Shown: positions 55,978 through 64,000 of the stretch, in pieces
Position numbering within the stretch: position 1 is the first letter of the stretch
Layout of the letters: every line of letters starts with the position of its first letter
Assembly: GCF_002102185.1 (NCBI RefSeq)
Contig: NZ_LQOW01000031.1
Span: forward strand, 248,001-312,000
Source of the DNA: Mycobacterium fragae
GTDB lineage: Bacteria; Actinomycetota; Actinomycetes; Mycobacteriales; Mycobacteriaceae
Length of the DNA stretch: 64,000 nt
Reading direction: 5' to 3'
Notes under the pieces: model-generated
The model's input: only the letters and a program-made list of their open reading frames with translations
What the model was told of the DNA's origin: nothing
Databases searched by the model: none
Position numbers and translations under genes: made by a program

Positions 55978-57303
55978 TCACCGCCGTGCGGCGGCGTTGG
56001 CCGCTTCCTGCGCCTGATGCAGTGTTGCCGCCACATCGCCGCGGCCGAGAAACATCTCATCGAAGTACGGCTTGAGCGCCTGATATCCGGCGGCGAACCC
56101 GGCACCACCCGGCGCCGCGATACGCGGGCCGTCCAGCACGATGAAAAAAGGTTTTACGTCTACACCTTTAGTGGCCCAGTAGCGAAGGTACTGACGCTGC
56201 GCCGAGCGCACCGCGGGGATCGCGGTACCGTGCCGGCCGAGGTAAACGTTGCCCTGCTCGCTGCCCATCCAGGCCAGTACCTGGCGTACAGCATCGGGGT
56301 GTAGAGACGCCGAATTACCAGCTGCGGCAATGCCGTTGGTGACACTGACTCGGTCTTTCGGCCCGCTCGGCAGCATCGCCACACCCCATCTGAAGTGGGC
56401 CTGCTCAGCAATGGCAGCCAAATTGTAGGTACCGGATTGAAATAGCGCCATGCGGCCGGCCAGAAACTGGTTGCGGGAGAAATCGCCATTGTTGTTGGTG
56501 TCCGAGGCCGGGGGCGCGACGTGGTCAACGTTGATCAAGCCGACGAGGTAGCGGAAGGCCTCAATCGCCGAGGGATTGTCGAACGCAAACCGGTCACCGT
56601 GCTGAAACACCCCGCCCGAGGACCCGATGTAGTTGAGATAGATGCCCTGCGGGTCGTTGGCCGCGTTGTACCCCCACTGCCGGACTCGGCTGGCGTCGAA
56701 ACCCGGTGTCGCTGCGGTGTGTCCGTCGGCGTCGACGGTGAGCCGAGCGAGCAGCGGCCGCAGGGTATCGCCGCCATTCGGGCTCCACCGCATGCTGTCC
56801 AGTCGGGCAGGGTCCACACCGGCGGCGGCTAGCAGATCGGCGTTGTAGTACATCGCGATGCCCGCGTCAGTCAGCTGAGGCACAGCCCATAGCGCACCGC
56901 CTCGGGTGAACTGGTCGACCACCGCGGGTTCCCACGCCGATCTGAGGTCGTCGACCTTGATGAGCCGTCCGCTGTCGGCGTATCCGGCGAGATAGGCGTT
57001 GGAGAGCCAGAAGATGTCGTCGGCGCTACCGCCGGCCACATCGGTGCGCAGCGTGTCGAAATAGGTGGAGTACGCCACGACGTTGACGTGGACCTCGATA
57101 TCGGGGTGCGTTCGGGTGAACGCCGCAAACGATTCGCGATACGTCGGGGCGACCTGCTCGTCCCAGATTCGCACGGTCACCACGGTTTTGCCGCCATGCG
57201 GTCTGGCCGAGACGTCCAGCAGCACCGCCGTCGCGGCCAGCAATGCGGCCACGAGGACGACAGCGACCGCGACCAGCGTGGAAAACCGGGGCCGCAAACT
57301 CAT
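55978..57303 (-). CDS. uspC: Sugar-binding protein UspC of the usp importer
   Basis: A 441-residue extracytoplasmic solute-binding protein: N-terminal signal anchor (LVAVAVVLVAALLAATAVLLD) without a lipobox cysteine, then the family-1 binding-protein pattern (VRIWDEQVAPTYRESFAAFTRTHPDIEVHV, DDIFWLSNAYLAGYADSGRLIKVDDL, GIAMYYNADLLAAAGVDP, FLAGRMALFQSGTYNLAAIAE). It captures amino sugars in the H37Rv homologue. ATG at 57303 overlaps the uspB stop (ATGA); the longer frame covers uspB. Confidence 0.9.
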   Translation of the reverse strand: MSLRPRFSTLVAVAVVLVAALLAATAVLLDVSARPHGGKTVVTVRIWDEQVAPTYRESFAAFTRTHPDIEVHVNVVAYSTYFDTLRTDVAGGSADDIFWLSNAYLAGYADSGRLIKVDDLRSAWEPAVVDQFTRGGALWAVPQLTDAGIAMYYNADLLAAAGVDPARLDSMRWSPNGGDTLRPLLARLTVDADGHTAATPGFDASRVRQWGYNAANDPQGIYLNYIGSSGGVFQHGDRFAFDNPSAIEAFRYLVGLINVDHVAPPASDTNNNGDFSRNQFLAGRMALFQSGTYNLAAIAEQAHFRWGVAMLPSGPKDRVSVTNGIAAAGNSASLHPDAVRQVLAWMGSEQGNVYLGRHGTAIPAVRSAQRQYLRYWATKGVDVKPFFIVLDGPRIAAPGGAGFAAGYQALKPYFDEMFLGRGDVAATLHQAQEAANAAARR

Positions 57304-58115
57304 TTCAAGCCCGTCACGACAATCGACCGCACGATGTGGCGCTGAAATGCCAAAAACAGCAGCAACAGCGGCACGATGGCCACCGTCGTCGCGGCCATCA
57401 CCAGCGTCCACTGAGCGTTGTACCGGGACTGCAGCGCGGCTGTAGCCACGGTCAGCACCCGCCATTTGCTGCCACTCGTTATCACCAACGGCCACATGAA
57501 GTTGTTCCATTGCGACACGACGGTGATCAGCATCAGTGTGACCAGCACCGGCCTGCTCGACGGTACTACCACGTGCACGATGACGTCCAGCGTGTTGGCC
57601 CCGTCGAGATGCGCGGCGTTGACGAGGTCATCGGGAATTGTGCGAAAGTACTGACGTAGCAGGAAAATCGCGTACGGCGAGCCGAACATGAACGGCAACA
57701 CCAACGCCCAAAATGTGTTACGCAGCCCTAGCTGCGCCATCATCAAATACAGCGGCACGACCGTCACGGTGGCCGGCACCATCAGTGTCGCGATATAGAC
57801 CCAGAACAGCGCATCGCGGCCCGGAAAGCGCAGCCGAGCGAAGGCGTAGGCCGCGAGCACCGAAAAGCTCAGCTGCCCAACCAGAATCACCGCCGTCATC
57901 ACTGCAGTGACCAGCAGCGCCCGGCCAAACCCGGCGCCGCCCAGGTCAACGTAGTTGGCCAGCGTCGGCGGCCGCGGCCACGCCAGCGGTGTACCCGTCG
58001 CGAACTGATGGGCCGGGGTGAACGAGGTCAGCAAGCCAAGTGCGAACGGCGCCAACGTGATCAGCGCGCCGAGGCCCAGCCCGGCGTAAACCGCGGCAGC
58101 CCTAAACCAGCTCAT
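57300..58115 (-). CDS. uspB: Sugar ABC transporter permease UspB
   Basis: A 271-residue MalG-like permease with six predicted helices (VYAGLGLGALITLAPFALGLL, LFWVYIATLMVPATVTVVPLYL) and the ABC-coupling EAA-like loop YFRTIPDDLVNAAHLDGANTLDVIVHVVVPSSRP. Its start overlaps uspA by 14 bp and its stop overlaps uspC. No ATPase gene is in the operon, so a shared ATPase elsewhere must energise it. Confidence 0.92.
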   Translation of the reverse strand: MSWFRAAAVYAGLGLGALITLAPFALGLLTSFTPAHQFATGTPLAWPRPPTLANYVDLGGAGFGRALLVTAVMTAVILVGQLSFSVLAAYAFARLRFPGRDALFWVYIATLMVPATVTVVPLYLMMAQLGLRNTFWALVLPFMFGSPYAIFLLRQYFRTIPDDLVNAAHLDGANTLDVIVHVVVPSSRPVLVTLMLITVVSQWNNFMWPLVITSGSKWRVLTVATAALQSRYNAQWTLVMAATTVAIVPLLLLFLAFQRHIVRSIVVTGLK

Positions 58116-58983
58116 AGCTGATCCGCCGGCGGAAATACAGATGCTGGACGACGGTGACGCCGACCAGGATCAGGAACAACACGGCCGCCATCACGGCGGC
58201 GCGCCCGATCGCCGCCGCCCCGAACGCTTCGGCGTAGATGCGGTGAGCAACCAGGTCGGTGTGGCCGGCGGGTCCGCCGCCGGTCAGCGCGTAGACGGTG
58301 TCGAAAACCTGGGCAGCGCTGACGACGCCGGTAACCAGTACGAAGAACATGGTGGGCCGCAGCATCGGCAAGGTGATGCGCCAGAACCGCTGCCAGGCGC
58401 CGGCCCCGTCGATGCGTGCCGCGGAGTGGATATCGGTGGGGATGGCCAGGATGCCGGCGAGGAAAAACAGCGCGACATAGCCGACATTCGTCCACACCAC
58501 CACGGCCGAAACCACCGGCAGCGCCAGCCCGGGATCGGTGAGCCATTCGATGCGATGCCCCAACAGGGTGCTGACCGCGCCGTCGGTCGGTGCCAGGATC
58601 CATCGCCACAACACCGCGATCGCCAGCGGGGCGCAGATCCACGGCAGCACGTAGATCGTTCGGAACACCCCGCTGCCGGGCAGCCCGGGCGCCAGCAACG
58701 CCGCGACCGCTAGTCCGATCACCGTCTGCGCCGGCACCACGATCGCCACGAAAATCAGTGTTACCAGCAGCGAATTGCCGAACGTCGAATCGCTGAGCAC
58801 CAAACGCCAATTGTCGCCGCCGACATACTCGATCGGCCCCAACAGATCCCAACGATGCAGGCTCAGCCACACCACGACCAGCATCGGAAGCAGTAGGAAG
58901 GCGACCACGCCGAACAGGCTCGGAGCGAGCAGCGCGTAGCCCAGCGCCATCGATCGGCGTGGCTTTCCCAGCCCAGCGGCCAT
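58102..58983 (-). CDS. uspA: Sugar ABC transporter permease UspA
   Basis: A 293-residue MalF-like permease: helices (GYALLAPSLFGVVAFLLLPMLVVVWLS, SLLVTLIFVAIVVPAQTVIGLAVAAL) and the coupling loop LAIPTDIHSAARIDGAGAWQRFWRITLPMLRP. ATG at 58983 gives the conserved start MAAGLGKPRRSMALGYALLAPS; the open frame beyond runs antisense through tldD and is not real. It heads the uspABC operon and is divergent from tldD (33 bp). Confidence 0.92.
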   Translation of the reverse strand: MAAGLGKPRRSMALGYALLAPSLFGVVAFLLLPMLVVVWLSLHRWDLLGPIEYVGGDNWRLVLSDSTFGNSLLVTLIFVAIVVPAQTVIGLAVAALLAPGLPGSGVFRTIYVLPWICAPLAIAVLWRWILAPTDGAVSTLLGHRIEWLTDPGLALPVVSAVVVWTNVGYVALFFLAGILAIPTDIHSAARIDGAGAWQRFWRITLPMLRPTMFFVLVTGVVSAAQVFDTVYALTGGGPAGHTDLVAHRIYAEAFGAAAIGRAAVMAAVLFLILVGVTVVQHLYFRRRISYELV

Positions 58984-59004
58984 GGGTGTATTAAAGCCGC
59001 TCGT

Positions 59005-59010
59005 TACGGT
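59005..59010 (+). promoter_or_regulatory. Leaderless -10 element of tldD
   Basis: TACGGT fits TANNNT and is followed by exactly 6 bp and the GTG start at 59017. Only 33 bp separate tldD from uspA, so a compact leaderless promoter is expected here. Confidence 0.4.
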
Positions 59011-59016
59011 GGAGCC

Positions 59017-60534
59017 GTGACACCGAACCGGGGGATCGATGCCGACTTTCTCGACCTGCCGCGCCGCGAGCTGGCCGACGCCGCGCTGTCGACGGCCACG
59101 GCGGCCGGGGCCAGCCACGCCGACCTGCGCATTCAGCGAATCACCACCGAGCACATCCAGCTGCGTGACGGCGAGCTGGAGACCGCGGTGCTCAGCCGCG
59201 AACTCGGCATGGCGGTCCGGGTGATCGTCGACGGCACCTGGGGTTTTGCCTCGCACGCCGAGCTGGCGCCGCCCGTCGCGGCGGACACCGCGAAGCGAGC
59301 CGTCTCGGTGGCCAGCACGCTGGCCGGCCTCAACGCCGAGCGCATCGAGCTGGCGCCCGAGCCGGTGTACGCCGACGCCACGTGGGTGTCCAGCTACGAG
59401 ATCGACCCGTTCAGCGTCCCCGCCGCCGACAAGGTCGCCGTGTTGGAGGATTACTCGGCTCGGCTGTTGGGGGCCGAGGGAATCGATCACGTGTCGGCGG
59501 GCCTGAGCGCCGTCAAGGAGCAGACCTTCTACGCCGACACCTTCGGTTCGACGAACACCCAGCAGCGGGTGCGGGTGATGCCCGTCTTGGAGGCGGTCGA
59601 CGTGGACGTGGCGGCTGGCGGGTTCGACTCGATGCGCACGCTGGCGCCACCTATGGCACGTGGCTGGGAGGTCGTGGCCGGCGACGAGGTGTGGAACTGG
59701 ACCGACGAGCTCGCCGAGCTGCCGTCGTTGCTGACGGAGAAGGTCAAGGCACCCAGCGTGACGCCCGGACCCAAAGATCTGGTGATAGACCCGACCAACC
59801 TTTGGTTGACGATCCACGAATCTATCGGGCACGCAACAGAATATGACCGTGCCATAGGCTACGAAGCCGCCTACGCCGGCACGTCTTTCGCCACCCCCGA
59901 CAAGCTCGGCTCCCTGCGATACGGTTCGCCGGTGATGAACGTAACCGCCGATCGCACTACCGAATTCGGCTTGGCCAGCATCGGTTACGACGATGAGGGA
60001 GTGGCCGCGCAGAGCTGGGATCTGGTTCGCGACGGGATTTTCGTCGGCTATCAGCTCGACCGGGTCTTCGCGCCGCGGCTCGGCCAGCCACGCTCCAACG
60101 GGTGCTCGTACGCCGATTCGCCGCATCACGTGCCCATCCAGCGGATGGCCAACGTCTCGCTGCAGCCGAGCCCCGAGCCCATCAGCACCGCTGACTTGAT
60201 CGACCGGGTCGACGACGGCATCTACATCGTCGGTGACAAGTCCTGGTCAATCGATATGCAGCGCTACAACTTCCAATTCACCGGGCAGCGGTTTTATCGC
60301 ATCCGCGGCGGGCGCCTGTACGGGCAGATGCGCGACGTCGCCTATCAGGCCAACACGACCGATTTCTGGAATTCGATGGAAGCCGTCGGCGGGCCGTCGA
60401 CATGGCGGTTGGGCGGCGCGTTCAACTGCGGGAAAGCCCAGCCCGGCCAGGTGGCCTCGGTCAGCCACGGCTGCCCCTCGGCGTTGTTCCGTCGCATCCT
60501 CGTGCTCAACGCGCGCGCCGAGGGGGGGCGATGA
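59017..60534 (+). CDS. tldD: Metalloprotease TldD
   Basis: A 505-residue zinc peptidase subunit. The active site is seen in TIHESIGHATEYDRA (HExxxH near 267-272), followed by the C-terminal domain with GLASIGYDDEGVAAQSW, RSNGCSYADSPHHVPIQRM, and the cysteine-rich end GKAQPGQVASVSHGCPSALFRR. TldD/TldE heterodimers unfold and cleave modified or unstructured peptides. GTG at 59017 follows a leaderless -10. The stop overlaps tldE (ATGA). Corresponds to Rv2315c. Confidence 0.93.
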   Translation: MTPNRGIDADFLDLPRRELADAALSTATAAGASHADLRIQRITTEHIQLRDGELETAVLSRELGMAVRVIVDGTWGFASHAELAPPVAADTAKRAVSVASTLAGLNAERIELAPEPVYADATWVSSYEIDPFSVPAADKVAVLEDYSARLLGAEGIDHVSAGLSAVKEQTFYADTFGSTNTQQRVRVMPVLEAVDVDVAAGGFDSMRTLAPPMARGWEVVAGDEVWNWTDELAELPSLLTEKVKAPSVTPGPKDLVIDPTNLWLTIHESIGHATEYDRAIGYEAAYAGTSFATPDKLGSLRYGSPVMNVTADRTTEFGLASIGYDDEGVAAQSWDLVRDGIFVGYQLDRVFAPRLGQPRSNGCSYADSPHHVPIQRMANVSLQPSPEPISTADLIDRVDDGIYIVGDKSWSIDMQRYNFQFTGQRFYRIRGGRLYGQMRDVAYQANTTDFWNSMEAVGGPSTWRLGGAFNCGKAQPGQVASVSHGCPSALFRRILVLNARAEGGR

Positions 60535-61901
60535 TCAGCGCTCAGCTCGCCATTGAGATCGCATTGGATGCAGCGCGATCCGGGCGAGCCGACGATACGA
60601 TCGTGTTGGTCACCGACCGCACAGAGGCTTCCCTGCGCTGGGCGAACAACTCGATGACCACCAATGGGATGTCGACCAGACGCACTACTGCAGTGATTTC
60701 GATTGTGCGCCAAGGGGATAGCGCGCGGGTTGGCTCACTGTGTACCGCGGAGGCTGACCTGTCGACGATCGCCGGGCTGGTCGCGGCGTCGCAGGAGGCC
60801 GCTGCCTCGGCGCGGGAGTCCTGCGATGCCATGCCGCTGTTGGGTGGTAGCGGCGTGCCTGCCGACTGGGACGATCCGGTGCCCGCCACCGGGGCCGAGG
60901 TGTTCACGGACGTCGCTGGGGTTTTGGGCCACGGGTTCCGGGGTTCGGATCAGTTGTACGGCTTTGCCCATCACGCGTTGGAGACGACGTTTTTGGCGAC
61001 GTCCACGGGAGTGCGGCGCCGATTCACGCAGCCCACCGGCTCGGTGGAGCTCAACGCCAAACGTGGCGACGCGAGCGCGTGGGCGGGCATAGGTTCGCCC
61101 GATTTCACCCGTGTACCAATGGATCTGCTGCTCGAGCAGCTATCCACCAGGCTGGGCTGGGCGCAGCGCACCGTTGAGCTTCCCGCCGGTCGTTACGAGG
61201 CCATTCTTCCGCCGCCGGCGGTGGCCGACATGATGATCTATCTGGCCTGGATGATGGCCGGCCGCGGCGCGCAGGAGGGCCGCACCGCGCTGGCGGTGCC
61301 CGGCGGCGGAACTCGGGTGGGGGAGCGGCTGACCGAGCTGCCGTTGACGCTCTACTCCGATCCTGCGGCGCCCGGGCTTGAGTGCGGGCCGTTCGTCGCT
61401 GCCACCAGTTCCTCGGAGACCGTGTCGATCTTCGACAACGGGATGAACATCGAGCGGGTGGACTGGATCCGCGACGGGGTGATCAACGCGCTGGCCTACC
61501 CTCGGGCCACAGCGGCCGAATTCGATGTCCCGGTCGCGGTCGCCGCCGAGAATCTGCTGATGACCGGCGGCAGCGCCGATCTCGCCGAGATGATCGCGCA
61601 GACCGAGCGTGGGCTGCTGCTGACCACCTTCTGGTACATCCGCGAGGTCGATCCCACGGTCTTGCTGTTGACCGGACTGACCCGTGACGGCGTCTACCTT
61701 GTCGAGGACGGGGAGGTGACGGCGGCGGTCAACAACTTCCGGTTCAACGAGAGCCCGCTGGATCTGTTGCGACGGGCCAGCCAGGCCGGCGTCAGCGAGG
61801 TGACATTGCCGCGGGAGTGGGGCGATTGGGCGACCCGGGCGGCGATGCCGTCGCTGCGGATACCGGACTTCCACATGTCGTCGGTGAGCCCAGCGCAATA
61901 A
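60531..61901 (+). CDS. tldE: TldE/PmbA family protein
   Basis: A 456-residue partner of TldD. It lacks HExxxH, as PmbA/TldE proteins do, and keeps the fold: [104 protein letters not shown] at 60531 overlaps tldD by 4 bp; the longer frame is inside tldD. Corresponds to Rv2314c. Confidence 0.92.
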   Translation: MISAQLAIEIALDAARSGRADDTIVLVTDRTEASLRWANNSMTTNGMSTRRTTAVISIVRQGDSARVGSLCTAEADLSTIAGLVAASQEAAASARESCDAMPLLGGSGVPADWDDPVPATGAEVFTDVAGVLGHGFRGSDQLYGFAHHALETTFLATSTGVRRRFTQPTGSVELNAKRGDASAWAGIGSPDFTRVPMDLLLEQLSTRLGWAQRTVELPAGRYEAILPPPAVADMMIYLAWMMAGRGAQEGRTALAVPGGGTRVGERLTELPLTLYSDPAAPGLECGPFVAATSSSETVSIFDNGMNIERVDWIRDGVINALAYPRATAAEFDVPVAVAAENLLMTGGSADLAEMIAQTERGLLLTTFWYIREVDPTVLLLTGLTRDGVYLVEDGEVTAAVNNFRFNESPLDLLRRASQAGVSEVTLPREWGDWATRAAMPSLRIPDFHMSSVSPAQ

Positions 61902-61905
61902 TGGC

Positions 61906-62748
61906 GTGGTGCGTCAAATCGATCTGACGCGGCTGGTCGCCTTATCACCCGGCGACGGCCGCGTTGCGGCGCTGGTGCGGCGCGTCTGCGCGGAGACGCT
62001 AGGGCTGACGCCGCTGCCGGCGGAGGTCTCGGTGACCGAGCCGGGATCAGAGGCAGAAGCCATCGCCGCCGAATTCGCCGAGCAGCTCAGCGCCGACGTG
62101 TCGATGATCGGCGATGAGCAGCGGTCAAAGCTGTGGTCTGCGTTGGAAGGCAGCACTTTTGACACCGTCGTGCAGATGTATATCGCCGACTTCGTCCCGC
62201 GGGTGCGTGCCGGGTTGGAGGCTCTCGGGGTGGGCCAGGAGTATCTGGGATGGGTGTCCGAGCCGATCACATGGGATCACACCACCGATGCGTCCGAGGC
62301 GGTGTTCAACGGCTTCCTGCCGGCGGTGGCGCGGCTGCGCGGGCTGGATGCGCTGACGTCGGAGCTGGTGCGGCTTCGCGGAGCGGCGCAGCACAACTGC
62401 CGGTTGTGCAAGTCGCTGCGCGAGACGACGGCACTGGACGCCGGCGGGTCGGAGACGCTCTACGGCGACATCGAACACTTCGAGGCGTCGGCCCTGCTGA
62501 CCGACCGGCAGAAGGCGGCGCTGCGCTATGTCGACGCGCTGATCTGGTCACCCAGTCATATCGAGCGCGGCGTTGCCGCAGGGGTGCGCGAGCACTTCTC
62601 CGACGCCGAGGCGGTCGAGCTGACCTTCGACGTGATGCGCAACGCCAGCAACAAGATCGCCGTGGCGTTGGGCGGCGATGCCCCGCGAGTCGAGCACGGC
62701 ACCGAGCGGTATCTGCTCGACGCCGACGGTCAGACGGTGTTCGGCTGA
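61906..62748 (+). CDS. Carboxymuconolactone decarboxylase-like protein (Rv2313c-like)
   Basis: A 280-residue mostly helical protein. Its C-terminal half shows the AhpD-like motif [23 protein letters not shown] (CxxC near 165), [15 protein letters not shown], and [24 protein letters not shown]. It therefore belongs to the CMD/AhpD-like group; peroxidase or disulfide chemistry is inferred. Start GTG at 61906 (or 61909). It follows tldE by 4 bp and probably belongs to the same operon. Confidence 0.83.
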   Translation: MVRQIDLTRLVALSPGDGRVAALVRRVCAETLGLTPLPAEVSVTEPGSEAEAIAAEFAEQLSADVSMIGDEQRSKLWSALEGSTFDTVVQMYIADFVPRVRAGLEALGVGQEYLGWVSEPITWDHTTDASEAVFNGFLPAVARLRGLDALTSELVRLRGAAQHNCRLCKSLRETTALDAGGSETLYGDIEHFEASALLTDRQKAALRYVDALIWSPSHIERGVAAGVREHFSDAEAVELTFDVMRNASNKIAVALGGDAPRVEHGTERYLLDADGQTVFG

Positions 62749-62840
62749 AATGCGGAACCTGGTCCTGCGTGCGACGATTGCTGGCGCGCGGGTTGCAATG
62801 ATGTGACCCCTCGACCGAAGGCTGGAGCCAGGAAGAAGCC

Positions 62841-63017
62841 ATGACAACAGCAAAGGAAGCTCAGCATGACGCCGCCGAGTCACTGTTCGGGGCCATCATC
62901 GCGGTGCTGGACAAGCACGAGCATGAGCACACCCTGAACGCGGAGATTCTGGAGCAGCTGGCCCGAGCGTATGCGGCGGTGTCGACGAGCGTCCCCGAGC
63001 AGGGACGACTGGGGTAG
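62841..63017 (+). CDS. Small conserved protein (58 residues, Rv2312-like position)
   Basis: The frame MTTAKEAQHDAAESLFGAII to VSTSVPEQGRLG is preceded by AGGAAG 8 bp upstream of the ATG. It predicts an amphipathic helix pair with a His/Glu-rich turn (DKHEHEHTLNAEILEQLARAY). No signal peptide. It lies 92 bp after the CMD-like gene, at the place of Rv2312 in H37Rv. Function unknown; a regulatory or TldD/E-related small protein is a speculation. Confidence 0.7.
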   Translation: MTTAKEAQHDAAESLFGAIIAVLDKHEHEHTLNAEILEQLARAYAAVSTSVPEQGRLG

Positions 63018-63073
63018 GTCCATGGGCCAACCGGCCGAGGCTAATGTCAAGGTCGTGTAGAGAGTTGCCCCAG

Positions 63074-63147
63074 GGGGCGGTAGCTCAGTTGGTTAGAGCC
63101 GCGGACTCATAATCCGTTGGTCGCGGGTTCGAGTCCCGCCCGCCCCA
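63074..63147 (+). tRNA. tRNA with anticodon CAT (elongator Met, or Ile2)
   Basis: A 74-nt cloverleaf: acceptor GGGGCGG pairs fully with CCGCCCC, D arm with AGTTGGTTA, anticodon stem GCGGA/TCCGT with loop CTCATAA, T arm GCGGGTTCGAGTCCCGC, discriminator A. Anticodon CAT is elongator methionine or the lysidine-modified Ile tRNA; the initiator-type anticodon stem (three G-C pairs) is not present. An IS remnant starts within 20 bp downstream. Confidence 0.95.
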
Positions 63148-63163
63148 CTAAAGGCGTGTATGA

Positions 63164-63251
63164 CCTCGGGTGATGCTTGACTTTGCGTCTTCGGCTGATG
63201 CCTGACAGTGTTTCGGCTGATTGTTGACAGTTACTTCGGCTGATCCTTGAC
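63164..63251 (+). repeat. Four tandem copies of an 18-bp end repeat of the IS remnant
   Basis: Copies start at 63164 (cctcgggtgatgcttgac), 63189 (cttcggctgatgcctgac), 63211 (tttcggctgattgttgac) and 63234 (cttcggctgatccttgac), spaced 25, 22 and 23 bp. The same unit occurs inverted at the far end (63545-63592, reading cggttgatggttgac and ttcggttgagccttgac on the minus strand). They look like transposase-binding sites at the ends of an IS481-type element. Confidence 0.7.
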
Positions 63252-63260
63252 ACTCCCGGA

Positions 63261-63538
63261 ATGAGGGAGTTGAGCGTGGCAGAGCAGCGGTATCAGGCCG
63301 TGACCGCGCCAGTGATGATCGGGTCAGCCGCAAAGTCTGCGCCAATGGCATCGTATGTGGCCGGCAGCAAGTCAGCGTCGGCAGACACCGTGCCGGTGGC
63401 CGCTGCGATGTCCACATCGACGGCGACGTCCTACCGTTTTCGATCGGCAACGAACTTGTCAAGACCGCCGCACGCACCAGCACCGGCGCGGTAAGAAAAA
63501 GGCGGGCCTCCACCATCCGCGCCGGGGCCGATCCATAA
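63261..63538 (+). pseudogene. IS481-family transposase remnant
   Basis: The N-terminus MRELSVAEQRYQAV (63261-63302) is the start typical of these transposases. After a junction near 63303-63322 the frame changes (+2), and from 63323 reads SRKVCANGIVCGRQQVSVGR, then the family's C-terminal CDVHIDGDVLPFSIGNELVK and STGAVRKRRAS, to TAA at 63536-63538. The helix-turn-helix and DDE domains in between are deleted. No functional protein can be made. Confidence 0.75.
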
Positions 63539-63667
63539 CCCAAAGTGTCAAGGCTCAACCGAAACAGATCCGTCAACCATCAACCGACACTGAACAGCCC
63601 CACCGACCAGCCCCACCGAGGAGGTCGAACATCCCATTCGGGAACTAGCCGCAGGAGGCGCGTCGAA

Positions 63668-64000
63668 TTGAAAAAGGCAGGCGGAGTGGCGCAACTCATG
63701 GGGAAGGTCGCCATCGGTCTCGTCGTGGCGGCCAATGTAATCGCGTTGGCTCCGCATGCGAAGGCGGACGAAAACAGCTTCCTTGCCAACCTGAGTCAGC
63801 ATGGCATTTTCACCGTCCGCGATCCAGGTGTATTGGTGAACTTCGGACGAGGGATCTGCGCCGATCTGGCGAATGGGGTTTCAATACCGGACGAGGTAGA
63901 TCGGTTCCGTGACAAGGAATTCCCTACCGAACCCACGCCTGCTCAGGCTCAGGCGTTTGTCGACGCAGCCCACCAAGAGCTGTGCCCTGACGCAGCGGGA
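63668..64000 (+). CDS. Secreted DUF732 protein, 5' part (3' end outside window)
   Basis: An open frame from TTG 63668, with AGGAGG 9 bp upstream, to the window end; an in-frame ATG at 63698 is an alternative start. Signal peptide (MGKVAIGLVVAANVIALAPHAKA), then the DUF732 core (DENSFLANLSQHGIFTVRDPGVLVNFGRGICADLANGVS...AFVDAAHQELCPDA) with both usual cysteines. It is the fourth DUF732 gene in the window. The lower GC of the wobble positions, compared with genes in block 1, suggests acquired or fast-evolving sequence. Confidence 0.82.
   Translation, partial: MKKAGGVAQLMGKVAIGLVVAANVIALAPHAKADENSFLANLSQHGIFTVRDPGVLVNFGRGICADLANGVSIPDEVDRFRDKEFPTEPTPAQAQAFVDAAHQELCPDAAG

Larger units (their letters stand above)
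63160..63592 (+). mobile_element. Internally deleted IS481-family element
   Basis: Left end with tandem repeats, a start codon for a transposase N-terminus (63261), a C-terminal transposase piece (63323-63538) and an inverted right end (63545-63592). About 430 bp remain where a full element has over 1 kb; the middle, including the DDE catalytic region, is gone. It sits directly behind a tRNA gene. It cannot move by itself but its ends may still be recognised by a full copy. Confidence 0.75.

Noticed and set aside
58984-60129. Minus-strand frame extending uspA to 675 codons
   Set aside because: The extension is antisense to tldD; the conserved permease start is at 58983.
63261-63494. Plus-strand open frame of 77 codons in the IS remnant
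   Set aside because: Only the first 14 codons resemble a transposase; the rest is the wrong frame of the C-terminal piece, so it is not a gene.
1-64000. CRISPR array, prophage, toxin-antitoxin pair or conjugative genes
   Set aside because: No regularly spaced direct repeats with unique spacers, no integrase, phage structural genes or TA pair were recognised; the only tandem direct repeats are the four IS end units.

Overview
This is a GC-rich window from a Mycobacterium, most likely a non-tuberculous species. The evidence is a mycobactin NRPS locus, a mycobacterial cfp2/MTB12 antigen, mce and usp operons, DUF732 proteins, a mycolyltransferase-fold protein, and gene order matching M. tuberculosis H37Rv in two long blocks. 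Rv numbers are recalled from memory and no database was searched. The window is cut inside a gene at both ends.

Block 1 (about 1-27.6 kb) follows H37Rv from mbtF to asnT in reversed orientation: mbtF-mbtG, cfp2, an inserted sigma factor/carboxymuconolactone-decarboxylase-like pair, an Rv2375-like gene, hrcA-dnaJ2-rsmE, two small insertions, phoH1-ybeY-secreted peptide-CBS protein-deaminase-fold protein-era, amiA2, recO-uppS-Rv2360c-like gene, smtB-zur, glyS, a TPM-domain membrane protein, dgt, dnaG, an Rv2342-like gene and tRNA-Asn. mbtH is missing from its usual place between mbtG and cfp2. The PE/PPE, esx and IS6110 genes that H37Rv carries between glyS and Rv2345 are absent.

The middle (about 27.6-52.4 kb) is accessory relative to H37Rv and starts right after the tRNA-Asn. 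It holds two DUF732 secreted proteins, a cutinase and a 917-residue fusion of a persulfide-dioxygenase-like domain, three rhodanese domains and a sulfite oxidase. Next comes an mce operon (yrbEA, yrbEB, mceA-F, two mce-associated genes) that runs on into an MPT51-like mycolyltransferase-fold protein without the nucleophile serine, a CAP-like protein and another DUF732 protein. After it come an acyl-CoA oxidase/dehydrogenase, an overlapping CHAD-ParA-phytase-like operon that suggests polyphosphate or phosphate physiology, and an FHA-ABC protein whose ATPase motifs are eroded.

Block 2 (about 52.4-63.1 kb) again follows H37Rv (Rv2327 to Rv2312): MarR regulator, a fused ECF-type S-A-A' importer with its EcfT, the uspABC sugar importer, tldD-tldE, a CMD-like protein, a 58-residue protein and a tRNA with anticodon CAT. 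The last kilobase holds an internally deleted IS481-family remnant with tandem end repeats and the start of a fourth DUF732 gene.

Most genes lie in tightly packed operons with 1-4 bp stop/start overlaps. Several starts (yrbEA, dnaG, tldD, glyS, smtB) have a TANNNT-like -10 box only 6-9 bp upstream, the pattern of leaderless or near-leaderless mycobacterial mRNAs.
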